In this document: positions 12,528-25,475 of the stretch, piece after piece | Numbering within the stretch: position 1 is the stretch's first letter | How the letters are laid out: every line of letters begins with the position of its first letter | Source of the DNA: Stomorhina lunata | Lineage: Eukaryota > Arthropoda > Insecta > Diptera > Rhiniidae | Length of the DNA stretch: 64,000 nucleotides | Assembly (NCBI GenBank): GCA_933228675.1 | Contig: OW121743.1 | Coordinates: forward strand, 88,581,438-88,645,437 | Reading direction: 5' to 3' | Made by a program: the position numbers and the translations under genes | Notes under the pieces: generated by a model | The model's database searches: none | Told to the model about the DNA's origin: nothing | What the model saw: the letters and a program-made list of their open reading frames with translations, nothing else

Positions 12528-13017
12528 TGTTTTACAACTAAATTTCTCTGATATCTCAACCATACAATCAGAAATATTTTTATGGAATTCTATTACTATA
12601 TGGAAAATCCTCGATTTCAAAAGTCAAATCATTACAAAACTACCACAGCCTATCATATTTTAAATCGGTTAGGCCGTTTTATATTTAAATTTTCATAGAA
12701 AATTACATGAGTCTACGGTTAAGATATAAACATTTAAGCACATGTAAATATTTTATACATTTATATTTAAACACTTGCATATATACATACCTCCACTTAC
12801 ACACAATATAATGTCAAATGATTACAATAAAGTAAAAGTAAAATGAGCAACTTCCACTTACGGTTCACGCAGTTAAGCATCCACACGGTATATGGGAATA
12901 ACAATGTATTTTGAAACAGTTGGTGTATTTTTACCTCATATGAATTGTTAAATTTTTGAATTGTTAAACTAATTTTTTTTATTAAATTATTGTTCAACAC
13001 TTTTCGAACATCGAACG
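12528..13017. other. Intergenic, no gene seen
   Basis: No gene or bounded repeat between family P copy 4 and array 3. Confidence 0.5.
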
Positions 13018-16000
13018 AAACAATTCCTATAAAATTTCCTTCAAAAATTTCCTATAGAAATAGAAAATTTCCTATAAAAATAGGAAATTTTTGAAAAATT
13101 TCCTATAAAAATAGGAAATTTTTGAAAAATTTCCTATAAAAATAGGAAATTTTTGAAAAATTTCCTATAAAAATAGGAAATTTTTGAAAAATTTCCTATA
13201 AAAATAGGAAACTTTTGAAAAATTTCCTATAAAAATAGGAAATTTTTGAAAAATTTCCTATAAAAATAGGAAATTTTTGAAAAATTTCCTATAAAAATAG
13301 GAAATTTTTGAAAAATTTCCTATAAAAATAGGAAATTTTTGAAAAATTTCCTATAAAAATAGGAAATTTTTGAAAAATTTCCTATAAAAATAGGAAATTT
13401 TTGAAAAATTTCCTATAAAAATAGGAAATTTTTGAAAAATTTCCTATAAAAATAGGAAATTTTTGAAAAATTTCCTATAAAAATAGGAAATTTTTGAAAA
13501 ATTTCTTATAAAAATAGGAAATTTTTGAAAAATTTCCTATAAAAATAGGAAATTTTTGAAAAATTTCCTATAAAAATAGGAAATTTTTGAAAATTTTCCT
13601 ATAAAAATAGGAAATTTTTGAAAATTTTCCTATAAAAATAGGAAATTTTTGTAAAATTTCCTATAAAAATAGGAAATTTTTGTAAAATTTCCTATAAAAA
13701 TAGGAAATTTTTGAAAAATTTCCTATAAAAATAGGAAATTTTTGAAAAATTTCCTATAAAAATAGGAAATTTTTGAAAAATTTCCTATAAAAATAGGAAA
13801 TTTTTGAAAAATTTCCTATAAAAATAGGAAATTTTTGAAAAATTTCCTATAAAAATAGGAAATTTTTGAAAAATTTCCTATAAAAATAGGAAATTTTTGA
13901 AAAATTTCCTATAAAAATAGGAAATTTTTGAAAAATTTCCTATAAAAATAGGAAATTTTTGAAAAATTTCCTATAAAAATAGGAAATTTTTGAAAAATTT
14001 CCTATAAAAATAGGAAATTTTTGAAAAATTTCCTATAAAAATAGGAAATTTTTGAAAAATTTATTATAAAAATAGGAAATTTTTGAAAAATTTCCTATAA
14101 AAATAGGAAATTTTTGAAAAATTTCCTATAAAAATAGGAAATTTTTGAAAAATTTCCTATAAAAATAGGAAATTTTTGAAAAATTTCCTATAAAAATAGG
14201 AAATTTTTGAAAAATTTCCTATAAAAATAGGAAATTTTTGAAAAATTTCCTATAAAAATAGGAAATTTTTGAAAAATTTCCTATAAAAATAGGAAACTTT
14301 GAAAAATTTCCTATAAAAATAGGAAATTTTTGAAAAATTTCCTATAAAAATAGGAAATTTTTGAAAAATTTCCTATAAAAATAGGAAATTTTTGAAAAAT
14401 TTCCTATAAAAATAGGAAATTTTTGAAAAATTTCCTATAAAAATAGGAAATTTTTGAAAAATTTCCTATAAAAATAGGAAATTTTTGAAAAATTTCCTAT
14501 AAAAATAGGAAATTTTTGAAAAATTTCCTATAAAAATAGGAAATTTTTGAAAAATTTCCTATAAAAATAGGAAATTTTTGAAAAATTTCCTATAAAAATA
14601 GGAAATTTTTGAAAATTTTCCTATAAAAATAGGAAATTTTTGAAAAATTTCCTATAAAAATAGGAAATTTTTGAAAAATTTCCTATAAAAATAGGAAATT
14701 TTTGAAAAATTTCCTATAAAAATAGGAAATTTTTGAAAAATTTCCTATAAAAATAGGAAATTTTTGAAAAATTTCCTATAAAAATAGGAAATTTTTGAAA
14801 AATTTCCTATAAAAATAGGAAATTTTTGAAAAATTTCCTATAAAAATAGGAAATTTTTGAAAAATTTCCTATAAAAATAGGAAATTTTTGAAAAATTTCC
14901 TATAAAAATAGGAAATTTTTGAAAAATTTCCTATAAAAATAGGAAATTTTTAAAAAATTTCCTATAAAAATAGGAAATTTTTAAAAAATTTCCTATAAAA
15001 ATAGGAAATTTTTGAAAAATTTCCTATAAAAATAGGAAATTTTTTAAAAATTTCCTATAAAAATAGGAAATTTTTGAAAAATTTCCTATAAAAATAGGAA
15101 ATTTTTGAAAAATTTCTTATAAAAATAGGAAATTTTTGAAAAATTTCCTATAAAAATAGGAAATTTTTGAAAAATTTCCTATAAATTTTTCCTTGAAAAA
15201 TTTCCTATAAAAATAGGAAATTTTTGAAAAATTTCCTATAAAAATAGGAAATTTTTGAAAAATTTCCTATAAAAATAGGAAATTTTTGAAAAATTTCCTA
15301 TAAAAATAGGAAATTTTTGAAAAATTTCCTATAAAAATAGGAAATTTTTGAAAAATTTCCTATAAAAATAGGAAATTTTTGAAAAATTTCCTATAAAAAT
15401 AGGAAATTTTTGAAAAATTTCCTATAAAAATAGGAAATTTTTGAAAAATTTCCTATAAAAATTGGAAATTTTTGAAAAATTTCCTATAAAAATAGGAAAT
15501 TTTTGAAAAATTTCCTATAAAAATAGGAAATTTTTGAAAAATTTCCTATAAAAATAGGAAATTTTTGAAAAATTTCCTATAAAAATAGGAAATTTTTGAA
15601 AAATTTCCTATAAAAATAGGAAATTTTTGAAAAATTTCCTATAAAAATAGGAAATTTTTGAAAAATTTCCTATAAAAATAGGAAATTTTTGAAAAATTTC
15701 CTATAAAAATAGGAAATTTTTGAAAAATTTCCTATAAAAATAGGAAATTTTTGAAAAATTTCCTATAAAAATAGGAAATTTTTGAAAAATTTCCTATAAA
15801 AATAGGAAATTTTTGAAAAATTTCCTATAAAAATAGGAAATTTTTGAAAAATTTCCTATAAAAATAGGAAATTTTTGAAAAATTTCCTATAAAAATAGGA
15901 AATTTTTGAAAAATTTCCTATAAAAATAGGAAATTTTTTAAAAATTTTCTATAAAAATAGGAAATTTTTGAAAAATTTCCTATAAAAATAGGAAATTTTT

Positions 16001-16660
16001 GAAAAATTTCCTATAAAAATAGGAAATTTTTGAAAAATTTCCTATAAAAATAGGAAATTTTTGAAATATTTCCTATAAAAATAGGAAATTTTTGAAAAAT
16101 TTCCTATAAAAATAGGAAATTTTTGAAAAATTTCCTATAAAAATAGGAAATTTTTGAAAAATTTCCTATAAAAATAGGAAATTTTTGAAAAATTTCCTAT
16201 AAAAATAGGAAATTTTTGAAAAATTTCCTATAAAAATAGGAAATTTTTGAAAAATTTCCTATAAAAATAGGAAATTTTTGAAAAATTTCCTATAAAAATA
16301 GGAAATTTTTGAAAAATTTCCTATAAAAATAGGAAATTTTTGAAAAATTTCCTATAAAAATAGGAAATTTTTGAAAAATTACCTATAAAAATAGGAAAAA
16401 TTTCCTTATTTTGAAATTTTTGAAAATTTTCCTATAAAAATAGAAATTTTTTTTAAATTTTCTAACAAAAAAAGAAAATTATAAAATAGGAAATTTTTAA
16501 AAAAATTTCTTTATAAATATAAGAAATTTTTTTTAAATTTCCTTTATAAAAATAGAAAATTTTTGAATAAGTTAAATAATTTCTTATAAAAATACAACAT
16601 TTTTTTTTACAAATTTCCTACAAAAATTAGAAATTTTCGAAAAATTTCCTACTAAAAATG
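13018..16660. repeat. Minisatellite array 3, 31-bp unit, about 110 copies
   Basis: About 3.4 kb of almost uninterrupted 31-bp units built from CCTATAAAAATAGG plus AAATTTTTGAAAAATTT. Two dyads interlock in each unit (CCTAT...ATAGG and GGAAATTTTT...AAAAATTTCC), so the array is nearly its own reverse complement. Single-base variants are scattered, for example TTTCTTAT near 13505, TTATTAT near 14060, and an aberrant unit near 15180-15195. The left edge contains a CCTATAGAAATAG unit linking it to the CTATAG families. The right edge (16420-16660) decays gradually. Confidence 0.97.
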
Positions 16661-17970
16661 TGCTTTAATGTCACAGTAACAATTTTTGAATCTGTCTAAT
16701 GTATGGATGTGTGGAGAAGCGTATTTCATTACATTATTATGTTCACATACGAAAAGTTTACATTCCCACACACACGCATTACATTCTCATGCATTACAAT
16801 CCATAAAGAAATGATCAATCAATAACTAAAGTTTAATGAATGAACGAATGAATTGCCTTTTAACATTTCGTATTTTAATTTATGGACTTTTATTACAGCA
16901 ATTGCAAAGTTACAGCAAAAATGAAAAAGTTTTAAATGTTATGTCTGTAATAAGTTACATATGTATAAGTAGTACTCGGCCAATACCATGGCAAGATAAT
17001 TTTATTGGTAAATTATTCCAAAAGCTTTTGGGTGGATCGATGGTTGTTAACATGAATGAGCGAAAATAAATTAATACCTACTACAACAACGACTACTTAA
17101 AAGTAATGAAGTAATTTATTATATTTTCAAATTAAAAAAGAACATTTGCTGTCTGTCTTTTTAGCTTTTAACCACATTATTTGATTGGCCAGTTAATTGA
17201 CATCAAGTTGAAATGCAAAAAAGTCATCTTGACAATTAATCAGTAGAAATTCAGCCAAAAATGTCAAATTGTTGTAAGTACTTTGCATTTTAATTGTTTG
17301 GGACTTTTTTAAATTTCACTTTGATAATTTTAAAGAATTTAATATACAATTTCCGATATGTCCTGTCTTTTATCACAAAACTTAGTATAACCTTTCAAAA
17401 TTATACTCCATTATGAGAAGCTATACTAGTAAACTTTTCTATCAAATTACCCACTACTTAAAACGGTCAGATTATGAAAACGTTTAAAAAGGAGTACGTT
17501 TTTCTGCCGTAAAATAGCGTTCTTTGAGTTTTTAAAAATCATTCCACTTTGTCTCACAGTGTAATTTCAATTATTAACAACAGAAATAAACTGTCTTTCT
17601 TATTTATCACTTTCAGAATTATTATCTTTTAAGTGAGAGTAACCCATTCTACAATAGTTGATATGAATTTCCGCAATATATACATTTAGTATTTTTAACA
17701 TAGACTTTTATCCTTTGAGTGCATATTCATCCTTAAGCACTTAACATCATTCTTAACACCATATTGAATATTGTTGAGTTAAGTAGTTTCCAATGATTCT
17801 ACTGATAAACACCATGTTTCTAAAACAAAATATTAATAACTGTAACAACTTGCATATTATAGTGCTATACATACTAGAGATGTACGAGTTTATGCAAAAT
17901 ACAATAGGTCACACAAATTTCTTAGACCCTCTAGTAATTTTTGTGAGCACAGCCAACCATAGAATTTCAT
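16661..17970. other. Intergenic, no gene seen
   Basis: A unique-looking stretch between arrays 3 and 4. Short open frames at 16836-17069 and 17793-17975 have no recognisable domain, splice context or promoter. I do not call them genes. Confidence 0.5.
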
Positions 17971-18750
17971 TTTGAAATTTTTTCTATAGAAAAATTTTCA
18001 TTTTGAAATTTTTTCTATAGAAAAATTTTCATTATGAAATTTTTTCTATAGAAAAATTTTCATTATGAAATTTTTTCTATAGAAAAATTTTCATTATGAA
18101 ATTTTTTCTATAGAAAAATTTTCATTATGAAATTTTTTCTATAGAAAAATTTTCATTATGAAATTTTTTCTATAGAAAAATTTTCATTATGAAATTTTTT
18201 CTATAGAAAAATTTTCATTATGAAATTTTTTCTATAGAAAAATTTTCATTATGAAATTTTTTCTATAGAAAAATTTTCATTATGAAATTTTTTCTATAGA
18301 AAAATTTTCATTATGAAATTTTTTCTATAGAAAAATTTTCATTATGAAATTTTTTCTATAGAAAAATTTTCATTATGAAATTTTTTCTATAGAAAAATTT
18401 TCATTATGAAATTTTTTCTATAGAAAAATTTTCATTATGAAATTTTTTCTATAGAAAAATTTTCATTATGAAATTTTTTCTATAGAAAAATTTTCATTAT
18501 GAAATTTTTTCTATAGAAAAATTTTCATTATGAAATTTTTTCTATAGAAAAATTTTCATTATGAAATTTTTTCTATAGAAAAATTTTCATTATGAAATTT
18601 TTTCTATAGAAAAATTTTCATTATGAAATTTTTTCTATAGAAAAATTTTCATTATGAAATTTTTTTTATAGAAAAATTTTCATTATGAAATTTTTTCTAT
18701 AGAAAAATTTTCATTATGAAATTTTCATAATGAAAATTTTTCTATAGAAA
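17971..18750. repeat. Minisatellite array 4, 31-bp unit, about 25 copies
   Basis: 31-bp units of GAAATTTTTTCTATAG + AAAAATTTTCATTAT. The first two units have CATTTTG in place of CATTATG. It contains the same TTTTTCTATAGAAAAA palindrome as array 2, with a different second half (TTTTCATTATGAAA, also dyadic). The array ends at about 18725-18750 with an inverted unit (TTTTCATAATGAAAATTTTT). Confidence 0.96.
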
Positions 18751-19620
18751 CGAATGATATTTTCGTATATTTTCCTATAGACCCTTTATAATTTTCATTG
18801 AAAACGTATCCCTTTATTCAAACACTCTCCACTCACACATTCAACTTTTTCAACACTTCTAATGTTAAGTGCATATTTTTCAAACTAAAAGTTAAAACAA
18901 AAAAAAAACTACAAAAATTATATAGAAGAGCATCATCAAACATTTATGTACTCCCTATTATGGACTTCATCCATTTAATGAAATAATGTACTACACATAC
19001 AAGAGAAGTGTTTATGTTTAGAGGTACCACTATTTATGGCATAAGCTAAATTTATGGAGTTACATATAGCCAGCACTAGTTTCGAAAGCAAAAAGTGTTT
19101 ATAATAGATATTGTTTTTGTATTGTTCCATAAATGTAGCGTAGTGTGTATGTATGTATGTATGTATGTATGAGTAATCATGTCTGTGTAATTTTCAGGCT
19201 ATGAATGGAGTTTTCTATGGATAAAGCGGAGTATACTAATTGTGTTTGTATACGAAAACGGATACAGTCATAAACACGACAACTCCTTAAAAACTGGACT
19301 AAATTATAGAGCATTTTAGTTTTTTTCTTTTTTTTTTGTTTTGTTTTGGAGGTGGTATGTGTAAATGCACTAAAATAATAAAAGGCCAGCAAAATAGTAA
19401 CATGGCCAACAACAATTGGTAAATGGCGAATATGTTAAATTATGGTTTTATAAATTAGCATTCTTTTTAAAGTACGAACTAGATATTATGTTAAGCTATG
19501 GAAACGAACACATATTGTACGTTAGCTGCTAATAGAAAAGCTCTTGGTCAATATTCACAGCCAAAGTAATTACAAAAACACTCAATGTCAAATGTACAAA
19601 GAATATGACTAAAATACAAA
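18751..19620. other. Intergenic with a (GTAT)n microsatellite
   Basis: No gene seen. A (GTAT)6-7 tract lies at about 19146-19171, and a T/TTTG-rich run at about 19318-19348. Confidence 0.6.
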
Positions 19621-19694
19621 CAACTTTTTAAATATCCCATAAAAATGAGAAATTTTAAAAATTTCTTATAAAAATGAGAAATTTTAAAAATTTC
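19621..19694. repeat. Detached units of array 5
   Basis: About two diverged units (CCATAAAAATGAGAAATTTT and TTATAAAAATGAGAAATTTT, each followed by AAAAATTTC) are separated from the main array 5 by about 165 bp of unrelated sequence. Confidence 0.75.
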
Positions 19695-19862
19695 TTTCTT
19701 TTTTTTACGCCTAAATATTCAAAAATCGACTGCCATTATTATCAAGGGCAGGAGAAAATATCTTTATCTTTAAAAATAATTAGTATTAAAATAGTATTAT
19801 AAAAACATGTATAGAAAAGAAATTTATGGAAATAAAAAACTTGAACTTGAACTTGAACTTGA
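19695..19862 (+). mobile_element. Probable 5'-truncated LINE tail with (TTGAAC)n end
   Basis: This is unique sequence interrupting the minisatellite. It ends in a poly-A-signal-like GGAAATAAAAAAC followed by about four TTGAAC hexamers, after which minisatellite units resume. An AATAAA-type signal followed by a short tandem tail is a common 3' end of non-LTR retrotransposons, so I read it as a short truncated insertion. No coding sequence remains, so the family is unknown. Confidence 0.5.
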
Positions 19863-22800
19863 AAATTTCCTATAAAAAAGGGAAATTTTGGAAATTTCCT
19901 ATAAAAATAGGAAATTTTGAAAATTTCCTATAAAAATAGGAAATTTTGAAAACTTCCTATAAAAATAGGAAATTTTGAAAATTTCCTATAAAAATAGGAA
20001 ATTTTGAAAATTTCCTATAAAAATAGGAAATTTTGAAAATTTCCTATAAAAATAGGAAATTTTGAAAATTTCCTATAAAAATAGGAAATTTTGAAAATTT
20101 CCTATAAAAATAGGAAATTTTGAAAATTTCCTATAAAAATAGGAAATTTTGAAAATTTCCTATAAAAATAGGAAATTTTGAAAATTTCCTATAAAAATAG
20201 GAAATTTTGAAAATTTCCTATAAAAATAGGAAATTTTGAAAATTTCCTATAAAAATAGGAAATTTTGAAAATTTCCTATAAAAATAGGAAATTTTGAAAA
20301 TTTCCTATAAAAATAGGAAATTTTGAAAATTTCCTATAAAAATAGGAAATTTTGAAAATTTCCTATAAAAATAGGAAATTTTGAAAATTTCCTATAAAAA
20401 TAGGAAATTTTGAAAATTTCCTATAAAAATAGGAAATTTTGAAAATTTCCTATAAAAATAGGAAATTTTGAAAATTTCCTATAAAAATAGGAAATTTTGA
20501 AAATTTCCTATAAAAATAGGAAATTTTGAAATTTCCTATAAAAATAGGAAATTTTGAAAATTTCCTATAAAAATAGGAAATTTTGAAAATTTCCTATAAA
20601 AATAGGAAATTTTGAAAATTTCCTATAAAAATAGGAAATTTTGAAAATTTCCTATAAAAATAGGAAATTTTGAAAATTTCCTATAAAAATAGGAAATTTT
20701 GAAAATTTCCTATAAAAATAGGAAATTTTGAAAATTTCCTATAAAAATAGGAAATTTTGAAAATTTCCTATAAAAATAGGAAATTTTGAAAATTTCCTAT
20801 AAAAATAGGAAATTTTGAAAATTTCCTATAAAAATAGGAAATTTTGAAAATTTCCTATAAAAATAGGAAATTTTGAAAATTTCCTATAAAAATAGGAAAT
20901 TTTGAAAATTTCCTATAAAAATAGGAAATTTTGAAAATTTCCTATAAAAATAGGAAATTTTGAAAATTTCCTATAAAAATAGGAAATTTTGAAAATTTCC
21001 TATAAAAATAGGAAATTTTGAAAATTTCCTATAAAAATAGGAAATTTTGAAAATTTCCTATAAAAATAGGAAATTTTGAAAATTTCCTATAAAAATAGGA
21101 AATTTTGAAAATTTCCTATAAAAATAGGAAATTTTGAAAATTTCCTATAAAAATAGGAAATTTTGAAAATTTCCTATAAAAATAGGAAATTTTGAAAATT
21201 TCCTATAAAAATAGGAAATTTTGAAAATTTCCTATAAAAATAGGAAATTTTGAAAATTTCCTATAAAAATAGGAAATTTTGAAAATTTCCTATAAAAATA
21301 GGAAATTTTGAAATTGCAAACCTATAAAAATAGGAAATTTTGAAATTGCAAACCTATAAAAATAGGAAATTTTGAAATTGCAAACCTATAAAAATAGGAA
21401 ATTTTGAAATTGCAAACCTATAAAAATAGGAAATTTTGAAAATTTCCTATAAAAATAGGAAATTTTGAAAATTTCCTATAAAAATAGGAAATTTTGAAAA
21501 TTTCCTATAAAAATAGGAAATTTTGAAAATTTCCTATTAAAATAGGAAATTTTGAAATTGCAAACCTATAAAAATAGGAAATTTTGAAATTGCAAACCTA
21601 TAAAAATAGGAAATTTTGAAATTGCAAACCTATAAAAATAGGAAATTTTGAAATTGCAAACCTATAAAAATAGGAAATTTTGAAATTGCAAACCTATAAA
21701 AATAGGAAATTTTGAAATTGCAAACCTATAAAAATAGGAAATTTTGAAATTGCAAACCTATAAAAATAGGAAATTTTGAAATTGCAAACCTATAAAAATA
21801 GGAAATTTTGAAATTGCAAACCTATAAAAATAGGAAATTTTGAAATTGCAAACCTATAAAAATAGGAAATTTTGAAATTGCAAACCTATAAAAATAGGAA
21901 ATTTTGAAATTGCAAACCTATAAAAATAGGAAATTTTGAAATTGCAAACCTATAAAAATAGGAAATTTTGAAATTGCAAACCTATAAAAATAGGAAATTT
22001 TGAAATTGCAAACCTATAAAAATAGGAAATTTTGAAATTGCAAACCTATAAAAATAGGAAATTTTGAAATTGCAAACCTATAAAAATAGGAAATTTTGAA
22101 ATTGCAAACCTATAAAAATAGGAAATTTTGAAATTGCAAACCTATAAAAATAGGAAATTTTGAAAATTTCCTATAAAAATAGGAAATTTTGAAAATTTCC
22201 TATAAAAATAGGAAATTTTGAAAATTTCCTATAAAAATAGGAAATTTTGAAAATTTCCTATAAAAATAGGAAATTTTGAAAATTTCCTATAAAAATAGGA
22301 AATTTTGAAAATTTCCTATAAAAATAGGAAATTTTGAAAATTTCCTATAAAAATAGGAAATTTTGAAAATTTCCTATAAAAATAGGAAATTTTGAAAATT
22401 TCCTATAAAAATAGGAAATTTTGAAAATTTCCTATAAAAATAGGAAATTTTGAAAATTTCCTATAAAAATAGGAAATTTTGAAAATTTCCTATAAAAATA
22501 GGAAATTTTGAAAATTTCCTATAAAAATAGGAAATTTTGAAAATTTCCTATAAAAATAGGAAATTTTGAAAATTTCCTATAAAAATAGGAAATTTTGAAA
22601 ATTTCCTATAAAAATAGGAAATTTTGAAAATTTCCTATAAAAATAGGAAATTTTGAAAATTTCCTATAAAAATAGGAAATTTTGAAAATTTCCTATAAAA
22701 ATAGGAAATTTTGAAAATTTCCTATAAAAATAGGAAATTTTGAAAATTTCCTATAAAAATAGGAAATTTTGAAAATTTCCTATAAAAATAGGAAATTTTG

Positions 22801-23235
22801 AAAATTTCCTATAAAAATAGGAAATTTTGAAAATTTCCTATAAAAATAGGAAATTTTGAAAATTTCCTATAAAAATAGGAAATTTTGAAAATTTCCTATA
22901 AAAATAGGAAATTTTGAAAATTTCCTATAAAAATAGGAAATTTTGAAAATTTCCTATAAAAATAGGAAATTTTGAAAATTTCCTATAAAAATAGGAAATT
23001 TTGAAAATTTCCTATAAAAATAGGAAATTTTGAAAATTTCCTATAAAAATAGGAAATTTTGAAAATTTCCTATAAAAATATGAAATTTTGAAAATTTCCT
23101 ATAAAAATAGGAAATTTTGAAAATTTCCTATAAAAATAGGAAATTTTGAAAATTTCCTATAAAAATATGAAATTTTGAAAATTTTCTATAAAAATAGGAA
23201 ATTTTGAAAATTTCCCATAAAAATATGAAATTTTG
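19863..23235. repeat. Minisatellite array 5, 29-bp unit with 32-bp variant blocks
   Basis: The base unit is 29 bp: CCTATAAAAATAGG plus AAATTTTGAAAATTT. It is the array 3 unit with one T and one A removed symmetrically, so the dyad is kept. Two blocks of a 32-bp variant (carrying ATTGCAAA) are embedded: about 4 copies at 21306-21425 and about 19 copies at 21550-22150, separated by four 29-bp units. The right edge decays (TATGAAATTTT, TTTCCCAT) and ends about 640 bp before the OTUD6 start codon. About 114 units in total. Confidence 0.97.
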
Positions 23236-23876
23236 TATAACAGTTTTTCTATAAAGAATAACAGTTGTAAAACAGTTCTACTATAGAAAACAATTTGGTA
23301 TAATTATGCATAACACCCGTTAATCGGTTGGAAACTGTGATGCTACTTGTCTTATCGTGCATCTCTGCTATTGGTTGTTTTTCGTGGTGTGGTTGTTGAA
23401 GTTGATAGAGTGAATAGGAGTTATGGATAGACTATTGCATACAACAGGTATATATTTTTATTGCCGACTTTTAGGTGTGGTAAAAATAAACATTGCAGTA
23501 AACAGAAATTTTCGAATTATACACATTTTGTCACATATGGTTTATATTCGTCACATATGGCTTATGTCTATGGTATGGTAAGACTGTTTTATACAACCTA
23601 CCACCCTGTCACCTAACGGGAAAAATATTAAATAAATTATATATTTAATTGCAAAAAAAATTCCAACAGGCTCCAAAATCACTAAAATTAAAACGAAAGA
23701 CCATAATTATCAACACTGATAGCAATAGAGTAAATCAGCTGTTTGCAATTTGCAAAAATAGGAAAATTTGTGTGTTGTGCCGGATTTTGATAAATTTTTA
23801 ATACTTTTGGCAAACAAATCTTGAAAATAGACATCTATTTATAACTAACTGTTGCAGATAATTTAAAACTTTACAA
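23236..23876 (+). promoter_or_regulatory. Upstream region of the OTUD6-like gene
   Basis: This is less AT-rich, non-repetitive sequence between array 5 and the OTUD6 start codon and must hold the promoter and 5' UTR. Visible details are a duplicated GTCACATATGG at about 23529-23558. A region around 23755-23800 (tttgtgtgttgtgccggatttt) could be near the transcription start. No TATA box is convincing. Confidence 0.4.
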
Positions 23877-24848
23877 ATGGAGACATCACAGGAAATGGAT
23901 TTGACTGAAACCACCAAGAAACTAGAAACCGTTTCCCTGGAAGATGTCCAATCACGACATCGCAAGGAGCGCAAAGAATTGCAGGCTAAGATACAGGATC
24001 TTAAGAAAAATGCTCCAAAGTCGGATAAAAAGAAACGCAAAGAAGCTTTGGAGGAGATAGCCAAATTAGAAGCAGATATGGATAAAAGGCATGATGTCGA
24101 AATGAAGGAGGCAGAAAATAAAGCCGACAAGTTACAAAAAGAACCGGCAAATGTTAATCACAACAATGAGACTACAAGTTATCTCAAGGATGAGAGCAAT
24201 GAAGACAACGAAAACGACCAACCGCAACAGCGCGTAAGTAAAGCACAAAAACGTCGAGATAAAAAGGCCCGCGAGGCCAGGCAACGCGAAGAAGACATTA
24301 AGTTGGCGGCAGAGGATGCTGTACATGCCCCAAAAGCTATAGAAGCGGGTAAATTGAAAACAAAGTTAAAGGCACGAGAATTAGCTCTTTACAATATACC
24401 CTCCGATGGTGATTGTCTATTCAATGCTATACGTCATCAACTTATGCAAAATGGTCTGGCTTCACTGACCATTAAGGAGCTGCGCTCTGAAACTGCCAAT
24501 TATATAAAAGCCAACAAAGAAACCCTTATACCCTATATGACCAATCCACAAACTGGGGACTTGCTTAACGATGAAGAATTTAACAAGTACTGTGAAGATT
24601 TGCGTAATACACCCGCCTGGGGTGGTCAAATTGAATTAACCGCTTTATCTTCCATACTCAAAGTGCCAATTGAAGTTTTGCAAGCTGATGGTTCACCCAC
24701 CGTACAAGGCGCCGATTTTGGTGGTTCTCCCTTGATCATTACATATCATCGTCATATGTATAGTTTGGGTGAACATTACAATTCCACCATACCTTTGGCG
24801 GATGCTCCCAATAATGATGACGCAAATGACAATAACGCCGACAATTAA
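23877..24848 (+). CDS. OTUD6B: OTU-domain deubiquitinase, OTUD6B-like
   Basis: Intronless 323-residue protein. The N-terminal half (about 20-165) is highly charged and predicted coiled-coil or basic (QSRHRKERKELQAKIQDLKK, then SKAQKRRDKKAREARQREED), as in OTUD6 proteins. An OTU cysteine-protease domain covers about 168-305. The catalytic triad is visible as Asp177 and Cys180 in SDGDCLFNAIRHQ and His300 in LGEHYNS. OTUD6 enzymes remove ubiquitin from substrates and are linked to translation and proteasome regulation; the substrate here is unknown. The length fits the family (about 290-325). The start codon is the first ATG after in-frame stops and the C-terminus is an Asn/Asp-rich tail. Array 5 ends 640 bp upstream. 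The family call is firm; OTUD6A versus B cannot be resolved. Confidence 0.95.
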   Translation: METSQEMDLTETTKKLETVSLEDVQSRHRKERKELQAKIQDLKKNAPKSDKKKRKEALEEIAKLEADMDKRHDVEMKEAENKADKLQKEPANVNHNNETTSYLKDESNEDNENDQPQQRVSKAQKRRDKKAREARQREEDIKLAAEDAVHAPKAIEAGKLKTKLKARELALYNIPSDGDCLFNAIRHQLMQNGLASLTIKELRSETANYIKANKETLIPYMTNPQTGDLLNDEEFNKYCEDLRNTPAWGGQIELTALSSILKVPIEVLQADGSPTVQGADFGGSPLIITYHRHMYSLGEHYNSTIPLADAPNNDDANDNNADN

Positions 24849-25475
24849 GGTAGGCTTAAAAGAGCACAATTGAAATATCGAATTTATTGCATTTAATTCC
24901 AAATAAGCACACAAATATTTTGTTAACTACATAAACCTTTACAATAATTGGATGTACATTTGATCCAGAACATAAAATTATTTAAAATATGCAATAATAA
25001 GCTGCTTTAAGCTACTGAAAGTAAATTTCAAAGATAACTAAAATGAATAAAAGCTATTAGTTATGTAAGTGTAACTAAAACCAAATGAAAAGGAACTTCT
25101 ACATATGAGTTCTTAGTGGAATTAAAATACATAAATCTTGAAAAATATGTAAAAGTAAATAAAAAGAAAAAGATGCATTACAATTATCAACAATTCTTGA
25201 ATAAACTTCCAGCATCACTATGAGGATCGGATATATGGGGTAAGTTTAAGATGAAACTTTTTGAATTTATCTTTTGAAATAGTAGTAAGTGTATCTTTTA
25301 AGGGCATAGAGCAGATTATGAAAACAAACGAAACAAAACAGTTGAATTTTTTTTAGTTTTGTCTTTGTAGTTTGCAAAACAGAAACAAAATACAAATAAT
25401 GGTAATAATTTGCCAAAACGATTTGTTTTTTATTTTAGCACTAACGAAACATGAATGTTATTAAAACTTACTAAG
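24849..25475 (+). other. 3' flank of the OTUD6-like gene
   Basis: Holds the 3' UTR. Candidate poly(A) signals are AATAAA at about 25048 and ATTAAA at about 25121. No other gene is seen before the next minisatellite. Confidence 0.5.

Noticed and set aside
16836..17069. 77-residue frame as a small gene
   Set aside because: No domain, no conserved motif and no promoter or poly(A) context; such frames are expected by chance in this much sequence.
13018..23235. Possible CRISPR-like array because of regular short repeats
   Set aside because: There are no unique spacers between repeats, the units are directly tandem, and the genome is that of an insect.
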